Source of the DNA: Methanobacteriota archaeon
GTDB lineage: Archaea; Thermoplasmatota; E2; DHVEG-1
DNA: 64,000 bases
Reading direction: 5' to 3'
Assembly: GCA_903877165.1 (NCBI GenBank)
Contig: CAIRCU010000008.1
Location: forward strand, 1-64,000
Shown: in pieces, positions 41,187-50,706 of the stretch
How the letters are laid out: each line of letters starts with the position of its first letter
How positions within the stretch are numbered: the stretch's first letter is position 1
Position numbers and translations under genes: made by a program
Notes under the pieces: model-generated
The model's database searches: none
What the model was told of the DNA's origin: nothing
The model's input: only the letters and a program-made list of their open reading frames with translations

Positions 41187-42818
41187 TTACCGGCGGCGCA
41201 GGAACCCGTTCGTCAGCGACGGTGAAATGCTGGGTTGGACATCCTGACAGAATTCCGGCATGCACGGACGGTCCACCTTTTTGTTGAGGGGGAACCCGGA
41301 GAGGTGCATCATCGGTGCGGTGGCTTTGCTCCCATGGCGCCAGCGGGCGTAGAACCAGTGGCTGAAGAAGAACATGGGGTGGTACAGCCATTTGAGATCC
41401 GGCGCCCAGAAGTCGATGTTGTTGCGCCAGCATTTCGCCAGCACCTCCCATTGCAGTTCGGAGAGGTTCTTGAGGTTCGTGCGGTGCTGGTTCCCCAAGA
41501 CAGCGTCCTGCAGAGGAATGAAGAGGACCGGGGTGTAGAACATCTTGGCGTGATGGTTCCGCAAGTCGTCGATGAGGTCCAGGGTCGCGCGCACGTCCGC
41601 CTCGGTCTCATCCGGCTGCCCGGTCATAATCGTGCAGAGCGGCCACCAATCCGCGTCATTCATCGTCCCAATGCCTTGAAGCACGAGCTGTGGCCAGTCG
41701 TCCACGCTGTACGGGAGGGCCTTGCCCTTCATATGCAGCTTCATGAGCCGAACACTGCCGGTCTCGATGCCGACTTCGACGGAGACGAACGGCTTTTTGT
41801 AAAAGCCACTGGTCTCCGGCCGCCACTTCGTCTTCTCAAGAAGGATCGGGGAGAGCTCATCGAGGAGCTTGCGGTCGTAGATCACAGGGGCAAGCGAGGC
41901 ATGCGACAACAGGATGTTCTCAACGCCGGGGTACGCGGCGATGGATTTATAGAGCTCGACGATAGCGGGGCGGTTGGGCACGAAGTTCGGCTTGGACTTG
42001 TACAAGAAGATGTCCTCGGTGACCGTGAAAATAGACCGGGAGCCGCTCGCGACGTTGACTGCGACCTCTTTCATGATGAAGGGGAGGGGGACCGAGTATT
42101 TCGTACGGTTCGTCGGGCTGCAGAACTGGCAGCCGCGGCCGCAGCCCCGGGTGATCTCCACCATGCCGTAGCTTGCGGCATGCTTGATGAGCGGGATGTG
42201 GGAGCGGTCCGGTTTCTTTGCGGACACAATCGGAGGGACTGCCTCGTTTCGGAGGAGTTTGCTGAAGAGGGGAACGAGGTCGTCTTCGCCTTCGCCTTGG
42301 AACAAGACGTCGACGCCGAGGGCCTCCTGCATGCCTGCCTCCGCGATCTGCCAGGAGCCGGCGCCGCCGACGACAATCGTCGGTTTGTACCATTGGATCG
42401 CAGGATGGCTGATGAGGCGTTTGAACTCAGAGGCATTGAGTGCCTCACCGCCGAAGCCGATGAGGGAGTTGTAGGTCGTGGAGACGTACGCGAGCCCCAT
42501 GGGGTCCATGGAGGAAATGGCGACGATCTTGGTGTCTGGGCCAATCACGCGGTCCAGCATGTCATAGTGGGCGACCGCGACTGCATCGTCTCCGAAGGCA
42601 TCGGTGAGGAGAGATTCGACCTTGCGCAACCCGTAGATCGTCCGGGTGGCGGTGCCGTCAGGGTTACTGGGCAGGTTTTCGAGGTGGTCGCGTAGGAACA
42701 AGCCGGAGAGCTTGTACGGGAAGGTGCAGATGAATGCGGCGAAGGGGTTGTTGTCGTACTCGCTGGCCTCCGCTCTAGAAGCCGTCAAAACAATGGGGTA
42801 GCCGCGGTGCCGTGTCAT
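41187..42818 (-). CDS. Radical SAM protein with N-terminal B12-binding-like domain
   Basis: 543 residues. The N-terminal half (VLTASRAEASEYDNNPFAAF, TKIVAISSMDPMGLAYVSTT, PTIVVGGAGSWQIAE) has the layout of a cobalamin-binding domain. The radical SAM barrel follows with ITRGCGRGCQFCSPTNRTKY (CxxxCxxC cluster cysteines), VSVEVGIETGSVRLMKLHMK and MTGQPDETEADVRATLDLID. The substrate is unknown; relatives occur widely in archaea. ATG 42818 chosen because the upstream frame overlaps the next gene. The 486-residue antisense frame is a shadow. Confidence 0.82.
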   Translation of the reverse strand: MTRHRGYPIVLTASRAEASEYDNNPFAAFICTFPYKLSGLFLRDHLENLPSNPDGTATRTIYGLRKVESLLTDAFGDDAVAVAHYDMLDRVIGPDTKIVAISSMDPMGLAYVSTTYNSLIGFGGEALNASEFKRLISHPAIQWYKPTIVVGGAGSWQIAEAGMQEALGVDVLFQGEGEDDLVPLFSKLLRNEAVPPIVSAKKPDRSHIPLIKHAASYGMVEITRGCGRGCQFCSPTNRTKYSVPLPFIMKEVAVNVASGSRSIFTVTEDIFLYKSKPNFVPNRPAIVELYKSIAAYPGVENILLSHASLAPVIYDRKLLDELSPILLEKTKWRPETSGFYKKPFVSVEVGIETGSVRLMKLHMKGKALPYSVDDWPQLVLQGIGTMNDADWWPLCTIMTGQPDETEADVRATLDLIDDLRNHHAKMFYTPVLFIPLQDAVLGNQHRTNLKNLSELQWEVLAKCWRNNIDFWAPDLKWLYHPMFFFSHWFYARWRHGSKATAPMMHLSGFPLNKKVDRPCMPEFCQDVQPSISPSLTNGFLRRR

Positions 42819-42829
42819 AGCCTGTCGCC

Positions 42830-43147
42830 TTAGGGTTCTTTGATAATGAGCGCCTTGAAGACCGGATCTTTGATAGTCTCCTGGATCCGCATGAGGAACT
42901 CTTTCCATGAGAGGGTGTGGCGTGCCCATTGGATCATTTCTTTCTTGTGCAACGAGAGGATTTGAAGAAAGCTTTGCCAGGTGTAGCCTTCGGCCTTGAG
43001 CGGCTGAGACCAGCCGGCATCGTGCCAGAGGTAGCGAGGCAGCTGGTTGCCGAACCACAGTCCTAGGGAGTCGATGTCCCAAGAGCAGGGCGTCGTCTGG
43101 GCCGTGGGCTTGAACATGGCTGGTTCTGGTGGAATAGCGAGGCGCAT
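42830..43147 (-). CDS. Small partner protein of the radical SAM gene
   Basis: 105 residues beginning MRLAIPPEPAMFKPTAQTTP, with WDIDSLGLWFGNQLPRYLWH, GYTWQSFLQILSLHKKEMIQ and WKEFLMRIQETIKDPVFKAL. Trp-rich helical protein with no known family. Eleven bases before the radical SAM start on the same strand, so probably an operon and possibly a substrate-binding partner (inference). ATG 43147; a GGGGGAT lies upstream. Confidence 0.6.
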   Translation of the reverse strand: MRLAIPPEPAMFKPTAQTTPCSWDIDSLGLWFGNQLPRYLWHDAGWSQPLKAEGYTWQSFLQILSLHKKEMIQWARHTLSWKEFLMRIQETIKDPVFKALIIKEP

Positions 43148-43321
43148 ATGGTGATCCCCCATCTACTAGGTAGTTACGTGATGGGAATCCGCCATCCTCT
43201 ATTTATTGATTTTCTGTGCCCCATCAAACCCTGCCGATGCCGACGGTCTTCAGAATTTAAAAATATTTAAATACCCGTTTATGGATTCTTGCCCAGTGAG
43301 GATACAAGGGATGTGGATGAA

Positions 43322-44002
43322 ATGAGAATCGATAGACGCCTAGCTTTTATTGGAATAATGCTGATTATGCTAAGCATGGTTATGGCTACTCAATTTGCGA
43401 CCACGAAGATCTCCTACTCCTACACGCTGGTGCACCCCAGCAACGCGGACATCCGGTTCATCGGCAGCGACAACGCGAGCATGGGGGTAAAAGTCCTTCG
43501 AGTCGAAGGTGACAACAGCTCAGGGAACCGCAACCTCATCCTTGTGTTTGGCACGAACCTCACGGAAAACCAAAACAAGACCTACACAGCAGCGTTCGGC
43601 ATCGTCAATGAAGAGAAATTCCCAGTCTACCTTACCAATATCACCGTATCCTCGACGCCCGCGGACTATATGTACGTCTGGGCACATGGAGACCGGATGC
43701 TCACCAGCGCTACTAAAGCCCTCTGGAGGGAGGGTTCGATCGCTGGATTGACTACTGCATCTAAATCCTGGTTACTCGGGGCTGGAGACCAGAACGCAGG
43801 CAACATGAGCGTCGGCCCTGGCAACGCTTTCCCAACCCCCTGGGACGATACCGCCCACGTCCGCTACTCCTACTGCGACACCAGCGCTGTGAACGGGACC
43901 AGCGACTTCGTCTGGATCATGGTTTCTTTCAATATCCCTGACGGCGCTGCGGCTGGCGCCTACACCGGGACGATCTACGTCAACTTCAGGGCAGCCACAT
44001 AA
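43322..44002 (+). CDS. Secreted or anchored protein, unknown function
   Basis: 226 residues: N-terminal membrane/signal segment LAFIGIMLIMLSMVMATQFA, then a beta-sandwich-like domain (ISYSYTLVHPSNADIRFIGS, NRNLILVFGTNLTENQNKTY, FDWVWIMVSFN-type end SDFVWIMVSFNIPDGAAAGA) with sequons. Layout recalls SipW/TasA- or camelysin-like surface proteins but I cannot name the family. TATTTAAATAC about 50 bases upstream; an intrinsic-type terminator follows the stop. Confidence 0.65.
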   Translation: MRIDRRLAFIGIMLIMLSMVMATQFATTKISYSYTLVHPSNADIRFIGSDNASMGVKVLRVEGDNSSGNRNLILVFGTNLTENQNKTYTAAFGIVNEEKFPVYLTNITVSSTPADYMYVWAHGDRMLTSATKALWREGSIAGLTTASKSWLLGAGDQNAGNMSVGPGNAFPTPWDDTAHVRYSYCDTSAVNGTSDFVWIMVSFNIPDGAAAGAYTGTIYVNFRAAT

Positions 44003-44006
44003 GAAA

Positions 44007-44039
44007 ATGGGAATATTTTCCCATCTTTTTTCCTTTTTT
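44007..44039 (+). terminator. Hairpin plus T-run terminator
   Basis: ATGGGAA (44007-44013) pairs with TTCCCAT (44018-44024) around a TATT loop, followed directly by CTTTTTTCCTTTTTT. It ends the gene at 43322-44002; T-runs suffice for archaeal termination. Confidence 0.65.
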
Positions 44040-44174
44040 CTCGAGAAACTACTCCCTATCTCGAAACCACCTCTGAGCCTTCCCGGAACAAGGCAAAAGC
44101 TTAAATAGAAATACGCCAATGCCGGCTATAAAAGCGTATCGAAAGTTTTAATAGTTTTCAGTGGGGGCGTCGGC

Positions 44175-45131
44175 ATGGTGCAAATGCAATCCAAGAAAAA
44201 AAAGGAAAAACGCCAAAGCATCGAAGAAATCATCCAATGTCCAGAATGCAACAGCACACACCTCAGTAAAGACTACTCCCGCGCCGAACTCGTCTGCGAA
44301 GACTGCGGCCTCGTTATCGACCAAGACTTCATCGACCACGGACCCGAATGGCGTGCCTTCGACAGCGACCAACGCGAAAAACGCGCCAGGGTCGGCGCAC
44401 CCATGACCTACACCATCCACGACAAAGGGCTCTCCACCATGATTGGCTGGAAGAACCGCGACTCCTACGGCAAATCCATCCCCACCCGAAACCGCGCCCA
44501 ACTCTACAGACTGCGTAAATGGCAGCGACGCATCCGCATCAGCGACGCCACCGAACGCAACCTCGCCTTCGCACTCTCCGAACTCGACCGCATGGCCTCA
44601 GGCATGGGGCTGCCGCGCACCGTCCGCGAAACCGCGGCCATGGTCTACCGAAAAGCAGTACTGAAGAACCTCATCCGCGGCCGCAGCATCGAAGGTGTCA
44701 GCGCCTCCGCACTCTACGCCGCCTGCCGCCAATGCAACGTCCCCCGCACCCTCGACGAAATCGCAGCGTCCTCACGCGTCTCCCGCAAAGAAATCGGCCG
44801 CACCTACCGTTTCATCGCCCGCGAACTCGGACTTAAACTCATGCCCACATCACCACAGGACTACATCTCTCGGTTCTGTAGCGAACTCAAACTAAGCGGC
44901 GACGTCCAAGCCAAATCCATCGAGATCCTCAAAGACGCCGCGGACAAGGAACTCACCAGCGGCCGCGGCCCCACCGGCGTCGCAGCAGCCTCCATCTACA
45001 TCGCCTCGATCCTCTGCGGCGAACGACGCACCCAACGCGAAGTCGCGGACGTCGCCGGCGTCACCGAAGTCACCATCCGGAACCGCTACAAAGAACTCGC
45101 TGAACGCCTCGACATCGACATCATCCTCTAA
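44175..45131 (+). CDS. tfb: Transcription initiation factor IIB (TFB)
   Basis: Bridges TBP, the BRE and RNA polymerase. 318 residues: zinc ribbon with Cys22, Cys25, Cys41 and Cys44 (CPECNST... CEDCG), B-reader/linker [19 protein letters not shown], then two cyclin-like repeats: [20 protein letters not shown] and [39 protein letters not shown] and [28 protein letters not shown] at about 44125 upstream. Precedes rlmE by eight bases. Confidence 0.97.
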   Translation: MVQMQSKKKKEKRQSIEEIIQCPECNSTHLSKDYSRAELVCEDCGLVIDQDFIDHGPEWRAFDSDQREKRARVGAPMTYTIHDKGLSTMIGWKNRDSYGKSIPTRNRAQLYRLRKWQRRIRISDATERNLAFALSELDRMASGMGLPRTVRETAAMVYRKAVLKNLIRGRSIEGVSASALYAACRQCNVPRTLDEIAASSRVSRKEIGRTYRFIARELGLKLMPTSPQDYISRFCSELKLSGDVQAKSIEILKDAADKELTSGRGPTGVAAASIYIASILCGERRTQREVADVAGVTEVTIRNRYKELAERLDIDIIL

Positions 45132-45139
45132 CCAGCATT

Positions 45140-45766
45140 ATGACTCGGTGGTACCAAGAGAAGAAGCGCGAGCACTTCTACCGCGAAGCGAAAGCCCAAG
45201 GCTACCGCGCCCGATCCGCCTTCAAACTCAAACAGATCCAAGAACGCTTCTCGATTTTTTCCCCTGGCGATACCGTCGTTGACCTAGGCGCAGCCCCAGG
45301 AGGCTGGAGTCAGGTCACCCTCGAATACATCGGTGGGAACGGCCGCGTCATCGCCATCGACCTCTCCATGATGGTCCCACTTGCCGGCGTCGACATCATC
45401 CAAGGAGACATCAGCACCGAAACCACCCTAAGTGAACTCGCGGACCACCTCCAAGGAGCCGCCGTCGATGTCGTCCTCTCAGACATGTCCCCAGACATTA
45501 CCGGGAACTACTCTGTGGACCAGGCACGCAGCCTGTGGTTGAGCGAACAAGCACTCCAGGTCGCTGAAAAAATTCTGAAAAACGGTGGCTATTTCGTCTG
45601 CAAACTGTTCGAAGGTGAAGACTCCCCCGGGTTCATCAACCAGGTCCGCAGCCGGTTCCAGCAGGTCAAACGGTACTCCCCGGAAGCCTCCCGCAAAAGC
45701 AGTTCGGAAATCTACATCGTCGCCAAAGGATACCATAAAACAGCAAATTCTCTTCTGTCAAGATAG
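45140..45766 (+). CDS. rlmE: RlmE/FtsJ-family RNA 2'-O-methyltransferase
   Basis: Methylates a ribose in 23S rRNA (or a tRNA). 208 residues: FYREAKAQGYRARSAFKLKQ (catalytic Lys), TVVDLGAAPGGWSQVTLEYI (AdoMet loop), VLSDMSPDITGNYSVDQARS (catalytic Asp), GGYFVCKLFEGEDSPGFINQ (Lys) and KSSSEIYIVAKGY (Glu), the K-D-K-E set. Eight bases after tfb. Confidence 0.93.
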   Translation: MTRWYQEKKREHFYREAKAQGYRARSAFKLKQIQERFSIFSPGDTVVDLGAAPGGWSQVTLEYIGGNGRVIAIDLSMMVPLAGVDIIQGDISTETTLSELADHLQGAAVDVVLSDMSPDITGNYSVDQARSLWLSEQALQVAEKILKNGGYFVCKLFEGEDSPGFINQVRSRFQQVKRYSPEASRKSSSEIYIVAKGYHKTANSLLSR

Positions 45767-45823
45767 AAGACTATATTATATAGTAACCCATATCCACACA
45801 AAATTTGACGCCGGGGAAGACTA

Positions 45824-46786
45824 ATGGACGACGACTCACTTGCTATCGAGATTTTCCTCAAGCACTCTTATGAGGACGTCGAACAGAAGATAAAACAGAT
45901 TGTCAAGGACGACGACATCCTCAACATCCTCAAAGGCGGCAAGCGTCTCCGTCCATTGCTCGCCTGCATCTCCTTTAAAGCCTGTACCGGCGGCAAGGAG
46001 ACCGATGAACTGTACCAACGGTTCCTGGAAGGCACCGTCGCCATCGAGCTCGCCCACGGGGCCTCTCTCGTCCATGACGACATCATTGACGGCGACCTCA
46101 ACCGCCGCGGCGAACCTGCCTTCTACATCCAAAAAGGCATCGACAAAGCTATCCTCATCGGCCATAAGATGCTGGTCATCGGATTCACCATTGCCATCAA
46201 CCATGGGGAGAAGATCGCCAAACTCTACGTCGACGCCTGGAACCAGACCCTCAACGGCCAGCTTAACGAAATCAACTTCAACAGCCAAGACCTGCAGAAC
46301 GCGGACATCACCGCGGACTCCAAGTTTTTCAAAGTGTACAGCCGCATCATCGACCTGAAGACCGGCACCCTGTTCTCCGCGGCCTGCAAAGCAGCTGCGT
46401 ACTGGGCGAACGCCTCAGACCGCGTGGCAGACGTCTTCGCGGAGTACGGCCGAGAGGTCGGCTTCGCGTACCAGCTCGCCGATGACCTCGTGGACCTTGA
46501 GAAAGGCGAGATGATCGACAGCGTCGTCATCCCCCTGCTGACACGACTGGAGAAGCGGACCTCGAAGAACGGGTCGCTCAAAACCCGGGCGATCCGCAAG
46601 AAAATCCAGCAGAACTCCTCAGAAATCAAGAAACTGTACATCGAGGAAATCACCAAACACATCACCAAGGCCCAGGAGCTCAGTAATTCATCGCTCATCC
46701 CGGACAACGACTACAAAAAGTTCCTGCCCGATGCCCCGATCTTCAGCATCAACAAAATGCTCAAAGAGATTCGCATCACGATCTAA
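45824..46786 (+). CDS. idsA: Geranylgeranyl/farnesyl diphosphate synthase
   Basis: Builds the prenyl diphosphate for lipid synthesis. 320 residues: ILKGGKRLRPLLACISFKAC, first Asp-rich motif VHDDIIDGDLNRRGEPA, LDLKTGTLFSAACKAAAY-type RIIDLKTGTLFSAACK, and second motif FAYQLADDLVDLEKGEMID. Chain length cannot be fixed by eye. Overlaps the convergent flpA by four bases. Confidence 0.92.
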   Translation: MDDDSLAIEIFLKHSYEDVEQKIKQIVKDDDILNILKGGKRLRPLLACISFKACTGGKETDELYQRFLEGTVAIELAHGASLVHDDIIDGDLNRRGEPAFYIQKGIDKAILIGHKMLVIGFTIAINHGEKIAKLYVDAWNQTLNGQLNEINFNSQDLQNADITADSKFFKVYSRIIDLKTGTLFSAACKAAAYWANASDRVADVFAEYGREVGFAYQLADDLVDLEKGEMIDSVVIPLLTRLEKRTSKNGSLKTRAIRKKIQQNSSEIKKLYIEEITKHITKAQELSNSSLIPDNDYKKFLPDAPIFSINKMLKEIRITI

Positions 46787-47448
46787 CTACGAGGACGGAC
46801 CAGGAACACCGCATGGTCCTTATCGTAGGGCCCAAGCTCCATGGTTTTTTCAACAACATACCCTTTCTGCTGCAAGATCTGACCGACCTGAAGGTACGCC
46901 TGCTTCGGTGGCAACGCCACATCGATGCTGCGCGCTTTGACCATGAGGACGCCGATGCCTCGTGGTTTGAGGAACCATTGGAGATTCTGAAGGAAAATAT
47001 CCGCCTGATTACGCTGCGCGATATCCTGATAGACGAGATCCACGCTAGGAACCATACTCGTATAGCGATCCGGATGGTTCGCGTCTTCAAGGATCGGGAT
47101 GATATTCCGACGCTTCTCACTGACGACAAGCAGCTTTGCCATGGCGAGCGGCGCACTCTCCACTGCATAGACCGTCCCGTCTGATACGATGTCAGCGAGG
47201 TGGCTGACCGTCGTCCCCGTCGCCGCCCCGAGGTACAGCGCCGTGAACGCCGTCGGGATGTTCACCGGTAGTTTTTTCAGGATCGCGGCCGCCAGTTTAC
47301 TGCGGTACGGGTTCCAGGACCGGTACTCGACGTCGTCCTCAGCTACCAGATGCTCCCCGTAGACGGTGGTACCCTGACACGCGGGAGGATTCACAGTGAA
47401 GAGCTTGTCACCGCGATGAAAGACGCCGGGATACTCCGTAGGCTGCAT
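46783..47448 (-). CDS. flpA: Fibrillarin-like rRNA/tRNA 2'-O-methyltransferase
   Basis: Catalytic subunit of C/D-box sRNPs. 221 residues: GVFHRGDKLFTVNPPACQGT, GEHLVAEDDVEYRSWNPYRS KLAAAI, LYLGAATGTTVSHLADIVSD, VYAVESAPLAMAKLL, DLVYQDIAQRNQADIFLQNL and LMVKARSIDVALPPKQAYLQ. The usual neighbour Nop5/Nop56 gene is not next to it. Confidence 0.95.
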   Translation of the reverse strand: MQPTEYPGVFHRGDKLFTVNPPACQGTTVYGEHLVAEDDVEYRSWNPYRSKLAAAILKKLPVNIPTAFTALYLGAATGTTVSHLADIVSDGTVYAVESAPLAMAKLLVVSEKRRNIIPILEDANHPDRYTSMVPSVDLVYQDIAQRNQADIFLQNLQWFLKPRGIGVLMVKARSIDVALPPKQAYLQVGQILQQKGYVVEKTMELGPYDKDHAVFLVRPRS

Positions 47449-47536
47449 GTGCCGGGAAAACAGGATGGTTTGATTTAATGGTTTGTCGAAATAGTTAACT
47501 AGGGTATGCGGTATTCAGCCTCGGGGCGTCTCCTCT

Positions 47537-48655
47537 ATGGCCATCCGTTCACCACTCTACCCGCTTCAGGTTCACCTCGGCGCTCGGTTCACCGAGTTCG
47601 CCGGGTTTGAAATGCCGATTCAGTACTCTTCAATCATAGAGGAGCATATGGCGGTCCGCCGCCGCGTCGGACTCTTCGACGTCTCGCACATGAGCAACGT
47701 CTGGATCTCCGGGAAAGACGCGGAACGGCTCATCTCGCTAACAACCGTGGAGGACGCGGCACGCATCGCGGACGGACGCAGCCAGTACACCGAGATCCTC
47801 CGCGAGGACGGCACGATCATCGACGACACGATCTTCATGCACCTCGGCGACCGCTACATGATGATCCCAAATGCAGGGATGGCGACGATCGTCTCAGATT
47901 GGTTGAAGAAACAGGCGAAAACCCACAACCTGAAGGCGGACGTCGCGGACGTGTCCAGAGACTACGTGATCCTCGCCATTCAAGGCCCGCGATCGCAAGA
48001 GACGCTGCAGAAAATCACGGATGCGAACCTGGCGACAGTGAAGTTCTTTGGCTGCCAGTTCATCAAGGTCGCAGGCGTCGACTGCATCATCTCGCACACC
48101 GGATACACCGGGGAGCTTGGCTTCGAGCTGCAGATCACGCCGAACAGCAAGGCAGAGGGCGTCTTCACCAAAATCATGGAGGCAGGCAAGGAGTTCGGCA
48201 TCAGTCCCATAGGCCTCGGTGCGCGGGACACTTTGCGTCTGGAAAAGGCATTCATGCTGGCGGGCAACGAGTTCGCCGGCGGCCGCACCCCCCTGGAAGC
48301 GACATTGGGCTGGACCGTATTCTGGGAGCACTCGTTCATCGGCAAGGAGGCGCTGCTGGCACAGAAAACGAAAGGCACCTTCAACCGCCTCACCTGCCTG
48401 GAATGCACCGAGAAGGGAATCCCGCGGCACGGCTGCGACATCCAGAAAGGCAGCGAGAAAGTAGGGTCAGTCACGAGCGGAACGCTCTCCCCGTGCCTGA
48501 ACACCGGCATCGCCATGGGCTACGTGCGCCAAGACCTCCGCGAGCCGGGCACGACGCTGTCCATCATGGTGCGGGACAAGCCAGTGAGCGCCAAGGTCAT
48601 CAAACCCCCGTTCGTCCCCAAGGAATGGGCACAGACGCACGTCGAAGTCGTCTAA
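47537..48655 (+). CDS. gcvT: Glycine cleavage T protein (aminomethyltransferase)
   Basis: Passes the aminomethyl carbon from lipoyl-GcvH to tetrahydrofolate/pterin. 372 residues: EFAGFEMPIQYSSIIEEHMA, GLFDVSHMSNVWISGKDAER (active Asp), ILAIQGPRSQETLQKITDAN, GYTGELGFELQITPNSKAEG, GLGARDTLRLEKAFMLAGNE and the C-terminal barrel. gcvH lies 3 kb downstream, across inserted secreted-protein genes; gcvP is absent from the window. Confidence 0.95.
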   Translation: MAIRSPLYPLQVHLGARFTEFAGFEMPIQYSSIIEEHMAVRRRVGLFDVSHMSNVWISGKDAERLISLTTVEDAARIADGRSQYTEILREDGTIIDDTIFMHLGDRYMMIPNAGMATIVSDWLKKQAKTHNLKADVADVSRDYVILAIQGPRSQETLQKITDANLATVKFFGCQFIKVAGVDCIISHTGYTGELGFELQITPNSKAEGVFTKIMEAGKEFGISPIGLGARDTLRLEKAFMLAGNEFAGGRTPLEATLGWTVFWEHSFIGKEALLAQKTKGTFNRLTCLECTEKGIPRHGCDIQKGSEKVGSVTSGTLSPCLNTGIAMGYVRQDLREPGTTLSIMVRDKPVSAKVIKPPFVPKEWAQTHVEVV

Positions 48656-48772
48656 GGAAATATCTGGGACGCGTTTTCACATAATTGGAGCAAAAAAACC
48701 CAATCTGGCTTATATATCCCTTCGATAGTTAGATATGGTGCTTCGGTCATTCCTTGGTCAGGGAGGAGCCCC

Positions 48773-49813
48773 ATGATAAAGAAGTGGGTAGTAATTGGAA
48801 TCATTTTTCTTTTCATCGGAACCTGCATCATTCCATCAGTGACATCAGAACAGACTCGTGGTAAGAATATCATTACGGTTGATGACGAACCTGGTCTTGC
48901 GGATTATACATCCATAAAGGATGCAGTGAACAATTCAAGTCGTGGTGATACTATCGAGGTTTATAGTGGAACATATTTCGAAGAATTGATTACAATAGAC
49001 GAAGAAAATATTTCGTTAATTGGTATTTCTCATGACCTTGTTGGTGGTGATGATACTGGTCAGCCTTTCATTAGTGGGAATGAAACGATGCTTCTAGTGA
49101 AAGCAAGTAATGTGACCGTTTCAAATTTTAGGATTGAAAAGCAGGATGAAAGCGGTGTTTATGATTGTTGCATTTTTCTTGGGGATGTTGTTTGGACAAA
49201 CCAGGGTAATGATTCGATATCAAATTGCACTCTCGGTGGAGGGGGGATTTATTGTCAAGCCGGTGGTCAGGATATTCTTGTGAAAGATAATAACATAAGT
49301 CACTGTGGAAGTTCTGGTATCAATTTTTTCTATACACGAAGTTTCACCGTAACTCAAAATATTATAACTGATGTTCGTCTGAATGGAATTTTTGTTGATG
49401 GCGAACATCACACGATTTCAGCAAACATCATTAAAAGATGTGGAATTGGGATAAAAGAAAGGGGTGAGTATAATCGCATCTATAGAAATGATATTGAAAA
49501 TTGTTCTGTGGGTGTTTATCTCTATGACGGCTTTGGAAATATTATCACAGAAAATAATTTTAAAAATTATAGTAAAATAGGGGCTTGGTGGGAATGGTAT
49601 ATTTTATGTTACCCCAAGAATAAGTGGCAGAGTAATTATTGGGATTCCTGGAGCGGTGTTGGCCCAAAATGGATACTCGGAGTATTAGTCTTATGGATTT
49701 TTGTGTTCATTGACATAATAACCTCACCAATACCTTGGTTTGAATTTGACTGGCATCCTGCAAAGCAACCCTACGATATCCCAACTATAAATGAAGATGG
49801 AGGAACCCAATGA
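48773..49813 (+). CDS. Secreted right-handed beta-helix protein (NosD-like), first of three
   Basis: 346 residues: signal peptide (WVVIGIIFLFIGTCIIPSVT), then GLADYTSIKDAVNNSSRGDT and YSGTYFEELITIDEENISLI (NosD start), followed by parallel beta-helix turns (VTVSNFRIEKQDESG, ISNCTLGGGGIYCQ, VKDNNISHCGSSGINFFYTR, ISANIIKRCGIGIKERG, YRNDIENCSVGVYLYDGFGN). Ends NYWDSWSGVGPKW and FDWHPAKQPYDI with a membrane-like segment between. AT-rich codons. Stop overlaps the next ATG. Confidence 0.8.
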   Translation: MIKKWVVIGIIFLFIGTCIIPSVTSEQTRGKNIITVDDEPGLADYTSIKDAVNNSSRGDTIEVYSGTYFEELITIDEENISLIGISHDLVGGDDTGQPFISGNETMLLVKASNVTVSNFRIEKQDESGVYDCCIFLGDVVWTNQGNDSISNCTLGGGGIYCQAGGQDILVKDNNISHCGSSGINFFYTRSFTVTQNIITDVRLNGIFVDGEHHTISANIIKRCGIGIKERGEYNRIYRNDIENCSVGVYLYDGFGNIITENNFKNYSKIGAWWEWYILCYPKNKWQSNYWDSWSGVGPKWILGVLVLWIFVFIDIITSPIPWFEFDWHPAKQPYDIPTINEDGGTQ

Positions 49814-50706
49814 AGAAGTTGATCACATTTGGGGTTATCCTGCTGTTTCTTGGCTCAAGCATTCCTACGTTAGCCTTCTCCGAGGAGCATACCCGACCAT
49901 TATCCCATACCTTGTATGTTGGTGGTACTGGTCCTGGGAATTTTACGAAGATACAGGATGCTATCAATGCCTCGGTAGATGGAGACACTGTTTTCGTCTA
50001 TTCTGGCTATTACCCGGAATGTCTGCTCATCAAGAAATCAATCAGGGTCTTTGGTGAAAATAGGGACACAACCGTTGTTGGGGTCAACAAGAGTTTAGCA
50101 TGCCTCGTGCAGATTCTTGCCGACAATGTGACGTTCAAGGGTTTTGCCATAAGCCCTGGAGGGTCAGCGGTCATGACAGGGATAAATGTATTGGGGTTAC
50201 AATGCCTGGTGGAAGGCGTTTCTGTCGAGTCGTGCGATTTCGGGATTATCGTCGGTAGCCCTTGCGATTCAACAATTGTTCGAGGCAATGCTCTTCGGTC
50301 TTGTAACTTCGGTATTTACGTTAATGGTGACAGCATCCTAGTCGAGGACAATGTGATAAGCAGTGGAGGAAGTGGCATCTCGACCTATCACGCACAAGGG
50401 ACAAAGATACAGTGGAACGTCATACAAGACAACTCCATGGGAGTCTTCATTGGAGATTCCAGGAATTGTCGTGTGGAAAAGAACACGTTTCTCAATAACA
50501 GTGACCAAGCCGCGTTCAAGGACTCCCTTTACACCCGATGGTCGAGGAACTACTGGAATCGTGCTTCCTCTCTCCCGCACGTCATTTACGGGACGCTCAT
50601 TGGGCTCTCGTATCTCCCTTGGGTGAATTTTGACTGGCTGCCGGCAAGGAAACCCTACGAGACCCCGACCACGGCCTTGATTGCTTATTTGGAGGACGGC
50701 AAATGA
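49810..50706 (+). CDS. Secreted beta-helix protein, second of three
   Basis: 298 residues: signal peptide (LITFGVILLFLGSSIPTLAF), LYVGGTGPGNFTKIQDAINA and SVDGDTVFVYSGYYPECLLI (NosD-like entry), then beta-helix repeats (VEDNVISSGGSGISTYHAQG, IQDNSMGVFIGDSRNCRVEK, NTFLNNSDQAAFKDSLYTRW). Ends SRNYWNRASSLP and WVNFDWLPARKPYETP. ATGA overlap on both sides couples it to its neighbours. Surface or secreted; role unknown. Confidence 0.8.
   Translation: MKKLITFGVILLFLGSSIPTLAFSEEHTRPLSHTLYVGGTGPGNFTKIQDAINASVDGDTVFVYSGYYPECLLIKKSIRVFGENRDTTVVGVNKSLACLVQILADNVTFKGFAISPGGSAVMTGINVLGLQCLVEGVSVESCDFGIIVGSPCDSTIVRGNALRSCNFGIYVNGDSILVEDNVISSGGSGISTYHAQGTKIQWNVIQDNSMGVFIGDSRNCRVEKNTFLNNSDQAAFKDSLYTRWSRNYWNRASSLPHVIYGTLIGLSYLPWVNFDWLPARKPYETPTTALIAYLEDGK

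Noticed and set aside
41235-42695. A 486-residue plus-strand frame antisense to the radical SAM gene
   Set aside because: Shadow of GC-rich coding DNA: His/Glu/Asp/Val-rich composition, no motifs, while the other strand shows clear radical SAM motifs.
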